The notes under the pieces are model-generated. The model was not told the origin of the DNA and ran no database searches. It saw only the letters and a list, made by a program, of their open reading frames with translations. From positions 682,001-746,000 of the forward strand of contig CBDFMV010000002.1 in assembly GCA_965249815.1 (NCBI GenBank): DNA of 64,000 bases, written 5' to 3'. Each line of letters opens with the position of its first letter. The first letter of the stretch is position 1. Made by a program: the position numbers and the translations under genes. Origin of the DNA: JAJAZB01 sp965249815 (GTDB lineage: Bacteria > Bacteroidota > Bacteroidia > Cytophagales > Spirosomataceae). This document shows, piece after piece, positions 8,922-17,756 of this stretch.

Positions 8922-9305
8922 ATGCGCTTTATTCCAACCCGTTTCCACGGTGTGCTCGACTACCTGAGCGCGGCCCTGTTTATCGCTTCGCCGTACCTCT
9001 TCGGCTTCACCGCCGACGGCACCGTTGGCCCTGCCCAGTGGGTGCCCCAGTTCGTGGGCGTGGGCGTGCTGCTCTACTCGGGTTTCACCGATTACGAGTT
9101 GGGCGTGATTCGCCGCCTGCCGATGCCCGTTCACCTGACGGCCGACGTGTGGTTTGCCGGGGTTTTTCTGGCTGCGTCGCCCTGGCTGTTCGGTTTCGCT
9201 GATTTTGTGTACCTGCCCCACGTGCTGCTGGGCGCGTTTTCGGTCGTGGCGGGGTTGTTCACCCGCAAGGTGCCCAACGAGGGGGGCGTTCGCCGACCCG
9301 CGTAA
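8922..9305 (+). CDS. SPW-repeat membrane protein
   Basis: 127 aa with four predicted TM helices. The repeated motif appears twice, as IASPYLFGF (about residue 20) and AASPWLFGF (about residue 83), each at the start of a helical hairpin, which defines the SPW family. Start chosen at MRFIPTRFHGVLDYL, the usual family N-terminus. Function unknown. Confidence 0.85.
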   Translation: MRFIPTRFHGVLDYLSAALFIASPYLFGFTADGTVGPAQWVPQFVGVGVLLYSGFTDYELGVIRRLPMPVHLTADVWFAGVFLAASPWLFGFADFVYLPHVLLGAFSVVAGLFTRKVPNEGGVRRPA

Positions 9306-9315
9306 AGAAAGCGAG

Positions 9316-10176
9316 TCAGGCTTTCAGGTGTTTCCCGAAAAAGGCCAGCGTACGCTCCCAGGCTAGTTTGGCGGCGGCTTCATTGTAGCGGGTCGGGGCG
9401 GTGTCGTTATGAAAGGCGTGCTGCGCGCCGTCGTACACGTAGAGTTCGTAGGGAATTTTCGCCGCTTTCAGGGCTTCCTCGTAGGCCGGGATGCCCGCGT
9501 TGACGCGCTCGTCCAGCCCGCCGTAGTGCAGTTGCACGGCGGCCTTGATGCCGGGCACGTCGGCGGCTTCGGGCTGACGACCGTAAAACGCCACCGCCGC
9601 CTTCAGGTCGGGCGCGTGAACGGCCAGTTGGTTGGCCATCGCGCCGCCCCAGCAGAAGCCCACGCAGCCGACTTTGCCGGTGGAATCGGGGCGGTTTTTC
9701 AGAAATTCCACCGCTTTTACGAAGTTGGTGCGGGTTTTGGTGGCGTCGAGTTGGCCGAATTTGGCGCGCATCTCGGTTTCGTCGGCGGGCGTGCCGCCCG
9801 TGGGCGAGAGGGCGTCGGGGGCCACAGCCAGGTACCCGGCCAGGGCCACGCGGCGGGTCACGTCTTCGATGTGCGGGTTGAGGCCCCGGTTTTCGTGAAT
9901 CACCACCACGGCCGGGTATTTCCCTGCGGCTTTGGGGCGGGCCAGGTAGCCTTTCATCGTCGCGCCATCGCCGGGGTAGGTGGCGGTTTCGGTGAAAAGC
10001 CGCTCGTCCTGGTGCGCGACGGTGGCGGCGTGGGCGTAGTTGAGTTCGAGCAGGGGCAAGGTGGCCAGCGCCGCCGTGACGCTGCCGGTGAGCTTGGCGA
10101 GCCGTTTCAGGAATTCGTCGCGCGAAAGCGGCCGGTGGGTGTACTCGTCGAAGAGGTTGATGATGCGCTGGTCCAT
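9316..10176 (-). CDS. Dienelactone hydrolase family protein
   Basis: 286 aa alpha/beta hydrolase. A short N-terminal extension (residues 1-60, hydrophobic around 40-52, Tat-like DEFLKRLAKL without twin Arg) precedes the DLH domain: VVVIHENRGLNPHIEDVTRR, nucleophile elbow GFCWGG (Cys), GGLDERV (Asp) and AQHAFH (His), giving the Cys-Asp-His triad of dienelactone hydrolases. It could act on dienelactone or similar esters; the natural substrate here is unknown. Start at MDQRIINLFDEY; the upstream 40 codons look non-coding. Confidence 0.9.
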   Translation of the reverse strand: MDQRIINLFDEYTHRPLSRDEFLKRLAKLTGSVTAALATLPLLELNYAHAATVAHQDERLFTETATYPGDGATMKGYLARPKAAGKYPAVVVIHENRGLNPHIEDVTRRVALAGYLAVAPDALSPTGGTPADETEMRAKFGQLDATKTRTNFVKAVEFLKNRPDSTGKVGCVGFCWGGAMANQLAVHAPDLKAAVAFYGRQPEAADVPGIKAAVQLHYGGLDERVNAGIPAYEEALKAAKIPYELYVYDGAQHAFHNDTAPTRYNEAAAKLAWERTLAFFGKHLKA

Positions 10177-10403
10177 GCGTTGGAAAGGTTTGTTGACGGG
10201 AAAGTTCAGGAAAGTCGGGACGGAAAACAAGCAGCGGCCCGGTACACCCGCACCGGGCCGAAAAGAAGCGCTGAACCGGCAAAAACGGGAACTCAACCGG
10301 GCGGCACGGAAATGGGATTGGGTAAGTGAGTACTCGGCCTTTTCATCTCAGGCATTGACTCCCCAATCACCCATTTACCAAACCACCCGGTTTCCCCCAC
10401 AAC

Positions 10404-11129
10404 ATGGGTATTCACATCGGCACCTCAGGCTGGAGTTACGACCACTGGCAGGGCATTTTGTACCCGCCCGACACGCCCGTCAGCCAGCGGTTGCGGTACT
10501 ACGTGCCCCATTTTCGGACGGTTGAACTCAACGCCAGTTTTTACCGCTGGCCCCGCACGGCCACGTTTGCCGGGTGGCACGCCCGCCTGCCCGAAGGTTT
10601 TTTGCTGACCGTGAAAGCCCCCCGCGGCCTTACGCACGGCAAGAAACTCTACGCCCCCGAAGCGTGGATGGAGCGCATCAAAACCTGCTGGCACGCCTTG
10701 CGCGAAACGCGGGCCGTGCTGCTGGTGCAGCTTTCGCCCCACTTTGCCCGCGACGACGCCCGCCTCGACTACTTCCTCCGGCAGGTGCCGCCGTGGATGC
10801 GCGTCGCGGTGGAATTTCGCCACGAAAGCTGGCAATGCGACGAGGTGTTTTGGTTGCTCGAACGCCACCAGGCGGCGTACTGCATCCTAAGCGGGGCAAA
10901 TCTACCGTGTATTTTGCGGGCCACGGCCCCGTTCGTGTACGTGCGCCTCCACGGTCCGGATACGCACCACCTCTACGGCGGCTCGTACTCCGACGACGAC
11001 CTGCGCTGGTGGGCTGACCGCCTGCGCGAGTGGGCCGGAGCGGGCAAGGACGTGTTCGTGTACTTCAATAACGACGGCGGCGGCAACGCCGTGCGCAACG
11101 CGCTGACGCTGAAGGAGATGGTGGGATAG
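10404..11129 (+). CDS. DUF72 (YecE-like) protein
   Basis: 241 aa, DUF72 TIM-barrel protein: GTSGWSYDHWQGILYP, ELNASFYRWP, FLLTVKAPRGLTH, VAVEFRHESW, YVRLHGP, VFVYFNND are the family blocks in order. Full length. Biochemical role unproven in the family. Ends 6 bp from the convergent membrane-protein gene. Confidence 0.92.
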   Translation: MGIHIGTSGWSYDHWQGILYPPDTPVSQRLRYYVPHFRTVELNASFYRWPRTATFAGWHARLPEGFLLTVKAPRGLTHGKKLYAPEAWMERIKTCWHALRETRAVLLVQLSPHFARDDARLDYFLRQVPPWMRVAVEFRHESWQCDEVFWLLERHQAAYCILSGANLPCILRATAPFVYVRLHGPDTHHLYGGSYSDDDLRWWADRLREWAGAGKDVFVYFNNDGGGNAVRNALTLKEMVG

Positions 11130-11135
11130 CCGCCC

Positions 11136-11705
11136 CTAAATTCGCGCCGGGCGAGCAGGAATCGCTTTGCCCACCACCCACCGCACCAATCCGTACAGCA
11201 CCAACCCCACCGTAACCCCCGTCGCTACCCACTTCAACAGCATAATCGCCGATGTGAGCGCCGCGACCGTCGGCAGCGCGTCGGGGTAGGCGCGGAGCAG
11301 GGTGACGATGCCGGTGTTTTCCAGAAAATCGAACCCCATACTCGCTACCGGGACCATGTTGACGGTGCGAAATAGGGTGTAGGGCTTGTGGCGAAACAAC
11401 AACGAAAGCACGATGCAGAAGAAAAACGTGTCCACGATGGGGGAGGCCACGTCGGTAGTCAGCTCAGTTTGGGCGTAGTAGGCGCGGCCTTCCGGTCCGT
11501 AGGCGGCTACCATGCGCTGAATCCGCGCCGGGTCGTAGCCAAACAGCAGGTCGATGGGGCCGATGGCTGCCCCGGCGAAGGCATTAAGCCTCTCCTCCGC
11601 GATTCGGAAGAAATACACTGGGAACGAAGCATCTAGCACCAACGCCAGCAACAGAATTTTCCAGGAAGCAATCCGGTAGAAAAAGTTGGAGAGGGAACGA
11701 AACAT
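11136..11705 (-). CDS. Four-TM membrane protein of unknown function
   Basis: 189 aa. Predicted helices at about residues 14-32, 89-105, 118-138 and 150-175, with an extracytoplasmic loop between the first two. Not recognised as a named family. Divergent from the MscS gene. Confidence 0.75.
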   Translation of the reverse strand: MFRSLSNFFYRIASWKILLLALVLDASFPVYFFRIAEERLNAFAGAAIGPIDLLFGYDPARIQRMVAAYGPEGRAYYAQTELTTDVASPIVDTFFFCIVLSLLFRHKPYTLFRTVNMVPVASMGFDFLENTGIVTLLRAYPDALPTVAALTSAIMLLKWVATGVTVGLVLYGLVRWVVGKAIPARPARI

Positions 11706-11833
11706 GGTTTTCGGTAGGCAGAGGGTGGAAATTGTGAAACTTGTCGGCGAGTCGAACCGGAATTAAACGCAGATTTACACAAAAAATGGTTTGAACACCC
11801 TAAGCCGCGCGGGCTAACGTAGCTTTTTATACG

Positions 11834-12955
11834 ATGGATCGGTTTCTCGATTACCTGCACCGCATCGACTGGGCCGAGACCCAACGGTTTTTCCTGAAAA
11901 ACGGCTGGCTGATGCTGGCCGCCGCCGTGGTGCTGGGGCTGGTGGTGTGTTTCATTACGTCCTGGATCACCACGCTCGTACTGCGGCGGCGACCACTCGA
12001 AATGCTCGGGCTGTTGCGGCGGTACGCGCAGCGGGCGTTTTATTTTTTCATCCCATCGCTGTTTTTTCTGCTGGCGACCAACACCCAGTCGGCGCGGTTT
12101 CGGCGGCAGCACCCCAACGTCGACAAGGCCTCGGAAGTGCTGTTTCTGCTGGCCTGCACCTGGCTGGTGCTGCGGCTGCTCAAGGTGGGCGAACTGTACC
12201 TCACCCGCCACGTCGACACGACCAACGACACCAACCTGTCGCAGCGGAAGTTCGTTTCGCAGGTCATTTTCGTGCGGCGGTTGCTGGCCACGGGGGTGGT
12301 CATCGTCGGGATTTCGTTGCTGCTGATGTCGTTTCAGGGCAGCCGGAAGGTGGGCCTGAGCGTGCTCACGTCGGCGGGCATCGTGAGCGTGCTGGTGGGG
12401 TTTGCAGCACAGAAAACGCTGGCTAACCTGCTGGCGGGCATTCAGATTGCTTTCACCCAGCAAATCCGCCTCGACGACGCCGTGGTGGTCGAAAACGAGT
12501 GGGGCCGCGTGGAAGAAATCAACCTGACCAACGTGGTGGTGCGGGTTTGGGACCGGCGGCGGCTGATTTTGCCCATCACGTATTTTGTCGAAACGCCCTA
12601 CCAGAACTGGACCCGCTCGGATGCTTCCCTGACGGGCATCGTGCTGCTGTACCTCGATTACGCCGTGCCGGTCGACCGGGTTCGTGAAAAAGCCCGCCAA
12701 CTGGCCGAGGCCGACCCGCTCTACGACGGGCAGGTGTTTGCCGTGCAGGTGACCGACACCCAGCCGACGTGCGTCGTCGTGCGGATTCTCGTGTCGGCGG
12801 TAGACGCTCCGTCGTCGTTCGATTTGCGCTGCCACGTTCGGGAGGGGCTGATCCGGTTTCTGCGCGACGAGTTTCCCGAAAGCCTGCCGCAAACGCGGGT
12901 GCAGGTGGCGGAAAACCGTCCGCCGGAAGTGCCGGTGGCGGAAAAAGCGGATTGA
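11834..12955 (+). CDS. MscS-family mechanosensitive ion channel
   Basis: 373 aa. Four N-terminal TM helices (about residues 20-45, 70-85, 100-115, 145-165) precede the pore helix and beta domain: GIVSVLVGFAAQKTLANLLAGI, then DDAVVVENEWGRVEEINL and PITYFVETPYQNWTR, diagnostic of MscS. The C-terminal cytoplasmic vestibule (residues about 265-360) follows. It should gate on membrane tension during osmotic downshock. Confidence 0.92.
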   Translation: MDRFLDYLHRIDWAETQRFFLKNGWLMLAAAVVLGLVVCFITSWITTLVLRRRPLEMLGLLRRYAQRAFYFFIPSLFFLLATNTQSARFRRQHPNVDKASEVLFLLACTWLVLRLLKVGELYLTRHVDTTNDTNLSQRKFVSQVIFVRRLLATGVVIVGISLLLMSFQGSRKVGLSVLTSAGIVSVLVGFAAQKTLANLLAGIQIAFTQQIRLDDAVVVENEWGRVEEINLTNVVVRVWDRRRLILPITYFVETPYQNWTRSDASLTGIVLLYLDYAVPVDRVREKARQLAEADPLYDGQVFAVQVTDTQPTCVVVRILVSAVDAPSSFDLRCHVREGLIRFLRDEFPESLPQTRVQVAENRPPEVPVAEKAD

Positions 12956-13051
12956 GGTGCGGGGTGGGAGGACGCTGGGCAATTCGGTCTGTAAGCGGGT
13001 AAAAATCCGTGAACGGTCGCCGGGCGGGCCGGGCACCGGCGGAAAGTCCGG

Positions 13052-13059
13052 TAGTTTTC
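13052..13059 (+). promoter_or_regulatory. Candidate -7 box (TAGTTTTC)
   Basis: TAGTTTTC, 37 nt before the amidohydrolase ATG, 7 of 8 to TAnnTTTG. No supporting -33 element was clear. Confidence 0.3.
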
Positions 13060-13096
13060 GCAATTTGCTCCGCTTTTCACCGACCAACTTTCCCTG

Positions 13097-14233
13097 ATGC
13101 TGTTCAAATGCCTGCTTCCTGCCTTTTTTGCCTTTTCTGTTGCCGCCCACGCCCAAAACGCCGCGTCGCCCATCAAAGGCGACCAGCCGCTGGGGTTTGA
13201 AGAATACGACCCCATTTCGACGCTCAAGGTGCCAGAGCACAAACTGACCCGCTCGAAATTTCCCTTCATCGACGTCCACAACCACCAGTTCGACATGCCG
13301 AAGCAGCCGCTCGACGGGTTGCTGAAAGACATGGACGCCCTCAACATGGCCGTGATGGTGAACCTCAGCGGGCGCGGCTGGACGAGCGACCTCGACGAAA
13401 GCACCCGCACCCTGCAAGCCGGGCTGGACAACGTCAGCAAAAATGCCCCGAAGCGGTTCGCGATTTTCACCAACGTGGCTTTCGAGGGCATCGGTACGCC
13501 GGGCTGGACGGAGAAGGCCGTCAAACTCCTCGAAGACGACGTAAAGCGCGGGGCCAGGGGCCTGAAGATTTACAAAAACTTGGGGTTCAGCGTGAAAGAC
13601 AACGCGGGCAAACTCGTGCCGGTGGACGACCCGCGCCTCGACCCGATTTGGGCCAAAGCGGGCGAACTGGGCATCCCGGTGCTCATCCACACCGCCGACC
13701 CGCGCCCTTTCTGGGATCCGCTCGACCGGTACAACGAGCGTTGGCTCGAAATCAAGCTTCACCCCGGTCGCAAGCGCGGGGCGGCGGGTGAGTTTTCGTG
13801 GGAGCAACTCATCGCCCAGCAGCATAACCTGTTTCGCAAAAACCCGAAGACGAGGTTCATCGCCGCCCACATGGGCTGGTACCCCAACGATTTGAGCAAA
13901 CTCGACAGCATCCTGACCACCCTGCCCAACGTGAGCGTGGAAATCGGGGCGGTGATTGCCGAACTGGGGCGGCAGCCGCGCACGGGCCGGAAGTTTTTTG
14001 AGAAATACCAGGACCGGATTCTGTTTGGGAAAGACAGTTGGGTGCCCAGTGAGTACGCGACTTACTTCCGCGTGCTCGAAACCGAGGACGAGTACTTTCC
14101 CTACCACAAAAAATACCACGCCTTCTGGCGGATGTACGGCCTCGGCCTGCCCGACGCGATTCTGAAGAAAGTGTATTACAAAAACGCACTGCGGCTCATT
14201 CCGGGGCTGGACAAAACGGCGTTTCCGGAGTAG
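13097..14233 (+). CDS. Secreted amidohydrolase (amidohydrolase_2 family)
   Basis: 378 aa with a signal peptide (cleavage near AHA-Q, residue 19). Amidohydrolase-2 TIM barrel: metal motif FIDVHNHQFD (H-x-H) near residue 60, GLKIYKNLG, VLIHTADP, FIAAHMGWYPND and LFGKDSW (Asp). These metal ligands fit a decarboxylase/hydrolase of the ACMSD-like superfamily. Substrate unknown. A TAnnTTTC box lies 37 nt upstream. Confidence 0.88.
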   Translation: MLFKCLLPAFFAFSVAAHAQNAASPIKGDQPLGFEEYDPISTLKVPEHKLTRSKFPFIDVHNHQFDMPKQPLDGLLKDMDALNMAVMVNLSGRGWTSDLDESTRTLQAGLDNVSKNAPKRFAIFTNVAFEGIGTPGWTEKAVKLLEDDVKRGARGLKIYKNLGFSVKDNAGKLVPVDDPRLDPIWAKAGELGIPVLIHTADPRPFWDPLDRYNERWLEIKLHPGRKRGAAGEFSWEQLIAQQHNLFRKNPKTRFIAAHMGWYPNDLSKLDSILTTLPNVSVEIGAVIAELGRQPRTGRKFFEKYQDRILFGKDSWVPSEYATYFRVLETEDEYFPYHKKYHAFWRMYGLGLPDAILKKVYYKNALRLIPGLDKTAFPE

Positions 14234-14541
14234 GTTTTTAACCACGAACGCCACGGAGTTTTTAGCCCCGGCACCCGGAAAATCCGCTTGAACCATTTCA
14301 CCGTGTCCCGGGCTGCGGCGCGCGACGGTTCAACGCTACTACTTCCGCAGCCGCGTCACCGGCGAATGGCGTATTTAATCAGGCAGTTGGTCGAATAAAA
14401 AAGCAGACGGGGCTGCAACACGCGGTGCCTGCGGCTCGTAATGGGTAATGAATGCGGTTGTTGCGGAGCGCGCCCGCCCAAACCGCACTTATTTTTCGAC
14501 TCAACACTTGTTTTTCGACTCAACCAAGACACACAGCAAAA
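14234..14541. other. Intergenic region without a recognisable gene
   Basis: 308 bp upstream of the PepSY-like lipoprotein. Contains a loose TTGAACC/GGTTCAA inverted pair near 14290 and 14333 and presumably the promoter; no ORF with protein-like sequence was found. Confidence 0.5.
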
Positions 14542-15159
14542 ATGAAAAAACACTTGATTCTGGCCCTGACGGCACTCATTACCGTCGTGGTCGCCGCGTG
14601 CAATCAGAACGACGTTTCTCCGGCCAGCGCAACGGCCAGCACGTTAGCCAACGCCCGCATCGGGAGCGTCACCGCCACGTCGGCCTTAACCAGGGTGAAC
14701 GGCGACAGTGAAGTTGTCATTACGGCCAGCCAGCTTCCGGCGGCGGTCCTGACGTACCTCAGCACGAACTACCCAGGGTACACCCTCGTGCTGGCCGAGC
14801 AAGGGGTCAATAGGAAGGACGGAACCACGTACTACGAGGTGAAATTTACGACGAATGGCACCACGAAAGAACTGCATTTCGACATGACAGGAGCGCTTCA
14901 GAACCCTTCGCACGATGGCAAGAAGGGACATGGTGGCGGCGGTGGCGGTGGCGGTGGTAATTCCAACGAAGTCGTGATCACGGCGGATAAGTTACCCGCT
15001 GCGGCCATCACGTACCTGAACACGAACTACGCGGGCTACACGATTGTGCAGGCCGAGCAGGGAACCAAATCGGACGGGACCGTTTACTACGAAGTTCAGT
15101 TTACGCTGAATGGCAAAACGAAAGAGATTCATTTCGACGCCAACGGCGCTTTGATTTAG
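14542..15159 (+). CDS. PepSY-like lipoprotein with two tandem domains joined by a glycine linker
   Basis: 205 aa. Lipoprotein signal (VVVAAC lipobox, residues 17-22). Two copies of a PepSY-like (beta-lactamase-inhibitor-like) domain at about residues 53-115 and 141-203, each running EVVITA...LPAA...YL-TNY-GYT, AEQG, YYEV-FT-NG-TKE-HFD-GAL. A His-Gly9 linker separates them. Proteins of this family are periplasmic; their ligand is unknown. Followed directly by a strong terminator. Confidence 0.88.
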   Translation: MKKHLILALTALITVVVAACNQNDVSPASATASTLANARIGSVTATSALTRVNGDSEVVITASQLPAAVLTYLSTNYPGYTLVLAEQGVNRKDGTTYYEVKFTTNGTTKELHFDMTGALQNPSHDGKKGHGGGGGGGGGNSNEVVITADKLPAAAITYLNTNYAGYTIVQAEQGTKSDGTVYYEVQFTLNGKTKEIHFDANGALI

Positions 15160-15182
15160 GCTTACGGGATGGTGTTACGCAG

Positions 15183-15211
15183 AAAACCAGGCCAATCGGC
15201 CTGGTTTTTTT
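15183..15211 (+). terminator. Rho-independent terminator
   Basis: CCAGGCC/GGCCTGG stem (15187-15193 and 15198-15204), 4-nt loop, followed by seven T's; A's before the stem extend pairing. Ends the PepSY-like lipoprotein transcript. Confidence 0.9.
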
Positions 15212-15259
15212 ATGGGAGTAGCGGTTAAAACGCGCAACCCGCATCCGGGTAATATGCCC

Positions 15260-15595
15260 TTAATTCTCTTCTGAGAAGATGTCCTTGTTCCACTTCCGGA
15301 ATTCGTAGTATTTGCTTTTCGGCTCGCCGGTCCACCCGTTGATGCCTTTTTTCCGGGGTAAAAAGTAGGCATGAACGTAGAGGAGCGGCAGCATGAACAG
15401 GCCCAGGAAAATCATCGACGTGGTTCTCCCAAAGGCAACGGAGATGCTGCAAATCAGGCAGAGCATCAACACGAATTTGCCCACCCGCCTGATTTTGGGC
15501 GTCCGCTCCTCAAACTGCCCCATCACCAGGTTGCCAATGGCGAAAATGAGGCTGACGATGGCCACCTCAAACCAGAGTGAGTCGGTGGTCCACAT
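15260..15595 (-). CDS. Small three-helix membrane protein
   Basis: 111 aa with TM helices at about residues 9-27, 39-55 and 59-77 and a charged Lys-rich C-terminal tail (NGWTGEPKSKYYEFRKWNKD). Not recognised. Starts 8 bp after the DinB stop on the same strand, so probably co-transcribed with it. Confidence 0.75.
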   Translation of the reverse strand: MWTTDSLWFEVAIVSLIFAIGNLVMGQFEERTPKIRRVGKFVLMLCLICSISVAFGRTTSMIFLGLFMLPLLYVHAYFLPRKKGINGWTGEPKSKYYEFRKWNKDIFSEEN

Positions 15596-15603
15596 GGTTT
15601 GGA

Positions 15604-16128
15604 CTATTGTTTTACTATTTTCAAAAACTCAATCCACGGACCTACCTCCTCTTTGTACTGCTTGGCCAGCACGCGCGAAATCTGAGAAAGATGGTCGAGA
15701 TCGTGAACGACCCAGGTAGCAAGCAACTGCGACAACGTGACCAGCCCAAAGGTGGGATGAATCCCCGTCTTGTTTAAATCGTCCCCGGAAATTGCCAGCC
15801 TTTGCAGCTTCTCCATGTTGGCGGCGCGCACCACCTTAAACTCGTCCAGAAGCTGGTTCAGCGATTTTGCCTTGCTATTTTCAAACTGAGCGAATCGATC
15901 GAAGGGGGCAAAGTGCTTGTCAGCCTGATTCGAGACGATCAACTCCGCCCGGGTCATCCAATCCGTTTGGTCGCCGTGGATCAAATGTCCGACCACGTCG
16001 TACGCGCTCCAGGTTTCCCCTCCTTCATTCACTGAGGCCCACGCTTCCGGCAGATTGTAAAGCAACTGGTAAAGCGTTTCCGGCGTTCGTTGTAGAATTT
16101 CGAGTGAGTTTGGTAGGGAGAATTCCAT
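15604..16128 (-). CDS. DinB-superfamily protein
   Basis: 174 aa four-helix DinB/YfiT-like protein. Helix 2 has WSAYDVVGHLIHGDQTDW and helix 4 LLATWVVHDLDHLSQISRVL, giving the His triad (His48 region, HDLDH) that binds a divalent metal. Family members act in thiol or stress-related transfer reactions; the specific reaction here is unknown. First gene of a likely two-gene unit. Confidence 0.88.
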   Translation of the reverse strand: MEFSLPNSLEILQRTPETLYQLLYNLPEAWASVNEGGETWSAYDVVGHLIHGDQTDWMTRAELIVSNQADKHFAPFDRFAQFENSKAKSLNQLLDEFKVVRAANMEKLQRLAISGDDLNKTGIHPTFGLVTLSQLLATWVVHDLDHLSQISRVLAKQYKEEVGPWIEFLKIVKQ

Positions 16129-16255
16129 TTTTGGGTCGTTTGAAGGAGTACCGGAAAGGCAAGTCGTTCTGATGGGAGTTGTAAGGCGTACTTATGAAGG
16201 CATATAGCCTCATAGAACCGCGTCAAGCATTCTGACACCCGATTGAAAATGCATA

Positions 16256-16684
16256 TTAAAATGACGCAAGTTCGTTTAAATATGCATTTTGGAGTTCTTC
16301 AACATTTGAAAGAAAGACTTTACTATTTTGGATATTCTGATTTTTGAAATGTGTTATCCAATCATCAAAACGCTTCTTGATTATTTCATCTGTTTCAATA
16401 GAAGTATTTCCTGCTGAATCAATCAAATATTTTTTTATTTTTTCCTTTTGTGTTTTTGCGAATAATGATTCAGGAGTTTTCGAGAAAAATCCCCTAATAA
16501 TCGAATCAATCCATTGTATTATTTCATCTCCTTCCAAAAACTCTTCTATGCCAATAAAATATTTTATCTTATCCGATGTTAAAATTTTTCCGGCCCTACC
16601 AAGGAAATGTTCTTTAACTATAGGCTGATATTTTTTTTGTACAAAAGCTAAATCTTCAGGTAGGAAAAAAACATCACTATACAA
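16256..16684 (-). CDS. AT-rich hypothetical protein, partner of the HEPN-like gene
   Basis: 142 aa, mostly helical and charged, no signal or TM segment; FFLPEDLAFVQKKYQPIVKEHFLG, IEEFLEGDEIIQWIDSI, then a Lys/Glu-rich C-terminal half. Not recognised. Overlaps the end of the upstream gene by 8 bp, so translationally coupled. Base composition is far lower in GC than all flanking genes, indicating recent acquisition together with its neighbour. Confidence 0.75.
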   Translation of the reverse strand: MYSDVFFLPEDLAFVQKKYQPIVKEHFLGRAGKILTSDKIKYFIGIEEFLEGDEIIQWIDSIIRGFFSKTPESLFAKTQKEKIKKYLIDSAGNTSIETDEIIKKRFDDWITHFKNQNIQNSKVFLSNVEELQNAYLNELASF

Positions 16685-17432
16685 GACTAAAGACTACTCT
16701 TTCGCCATCAGCATTATGTAAAATTTTGATAAAATTTTCTGCAACTTTTATTTTTGTTGATTCTGGAGCAGCGTTGAAGATTAATCTATAACATTTTTCA
16801 AATCTTTGAAGAAATATATCAGCTTCACTCTTCGAAATAGAATTATCGTCTTCGAATAAATTTTTGCTCTGAAAGTACTTTTCAGGTATCAATTCTAAAA
16901 GTAAACGCTCTACTTGAGGGTGGGGTATGTCGCGGATTACATGACGAAATATGTTTAGAAAACCGGCATCTCGTTCTATCTTTGAAACAACTTGCTCACC
17001 AGTAAGGCCAAATGTAGAAATACTCTGATTAGCTATCTCTTCGACTATCATGCGTACTAACGAGAGTGCTATCTTTGCAGAATCTTCAGAAGGCTTTTTC
17101 TCTCTGAGCCTAACAATACGTCCAGGATGGATTAGATTACGGTAAGATCTAATCACACTCGACAAGTCGGATATCGTTGAAGAAATAACATTTTCACTAA
17201 GGCAAATTGCTATTGCCTCAGCTAAATCCATTTTTAGAGGATCTTTTGATTTACGACCGGAAGACTCCTGAGTAGCTAAAATATAATCAATTAGCAGGGC
17301 CTCAACAATACTTCCGGCTAACACATGCACACTTTTCCAGTTTCCTTGTTCGACGGATTTTATTAATTCAGAATAGTCGTCTTTAAGCGATTGACGAAAC
17401 TCGGCTGTTGAAATAAAATCAAACTCAAACAT
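16677..17432 (-). CDS. HEPN-like domain protein, AT-rich island
   Basis: 251 aa. Residues about 20-125 look like a HEPN/DUF4145-type helical bundle: GNWKSVHVLAGSIVEALLIDY, then IRSYRNLIHPGRIVRLRE with an R-x6-H motif of the kind that forms HEPN ribonuclease active sites. Residues 125-251 are a second helical region (QVVSKIERDAG, FRHVIRDIPHPQVERLLLELIP). HEPN proteins frequently act as RNases in abortive defence and toxin-antitoxin modules; that role is inferred here from motif and context. First gene of an AT-rich pair, overlapping the 142-aa gene. Confidence 0.75.
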   Translation of the reverse strand: MFEFDFISTAEFRQSLKDDYSELIKSVEQGNWKSVHVLAGSIVEALLIDYILATQESSGRKSKDPLKMDLAEAIAICLSENVISSTISDLSSVIRSYRNLIHPGRIVRLREKKPSEDSAKIALSLVRMIVEEIANQSISTFGLTGEQVVSKIERDAGFLNIFRHVIRDIPHPQVERLLLELIPEKYFQSKNLFEDDNSISKSEADIFLQRFEKCYRLIFNAAPESTKIKVAENFIKILHNADGERVVFSLV

Positions 17433-17756
17433 AATTAAGGAATTTTAAGTATAGAATTTAGTTCCCTTTTATTGTGGTCTGGTCCCAAGTTGTCCTAAGT
17501 CTGCTTTCACCGTGGTCTGTCCCCTGACAGACCATTTACCTTCCGCCCACAATTATACATCCCCAACTCATCCCGCGCAAACCCGTTCCATACCACACTG
17601 GCGCGCGAATCTGCGACTCGTGCACCCACGCGCGGTTCAACTTCACGCGAGGCTTTGATGCTTTGCTCGATGATGGGGTCAAGGTCAACTTCCCTTGCTG
17701 TCCGGAGTCTGTGACTTTGAACAGCAAGGGCCAGAGTTTTCAACTCCGCTTCCTGC
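17433..17756. other. Gene-free patch with repeat remnants
   Basis: 324 bp between the HEPN-like gene and the ParE toxin gene. Holds two copies of GTGGTCTG-GTCCC (17474 and 17512), one copy of the direct repeat that recurs at 18328, and a segment at 17596-17625 resembling 29781-29806. A 95-aa open frame on the minus strand looks like a decayed fragment rather than a gene. Confidence 0.6.
17549..17584. repeat. Direct repeat copy 1 flanking the ParE/antitoxin cassette
   Basis: 36 bp, 31 of 36 identical without gaps to 18328-18363, same orientation, one copy on each side of the toxin-antitoxin pair. Confidence 0.7.

Noticed and set aside
11633..14296. 887-codon minus-strand open frame across MscS and amidohydrolase genes
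   Set aside because: Antisense shadow from high-GC codon bias; both plus-strand genes are clear family members.
14234..14541. Small RNA or riboswitch upstream of the PepSY-like lipoprotein
   Set aside because: Only a loose inverted pair is visible; no recognisable riboswitch core or terminator.
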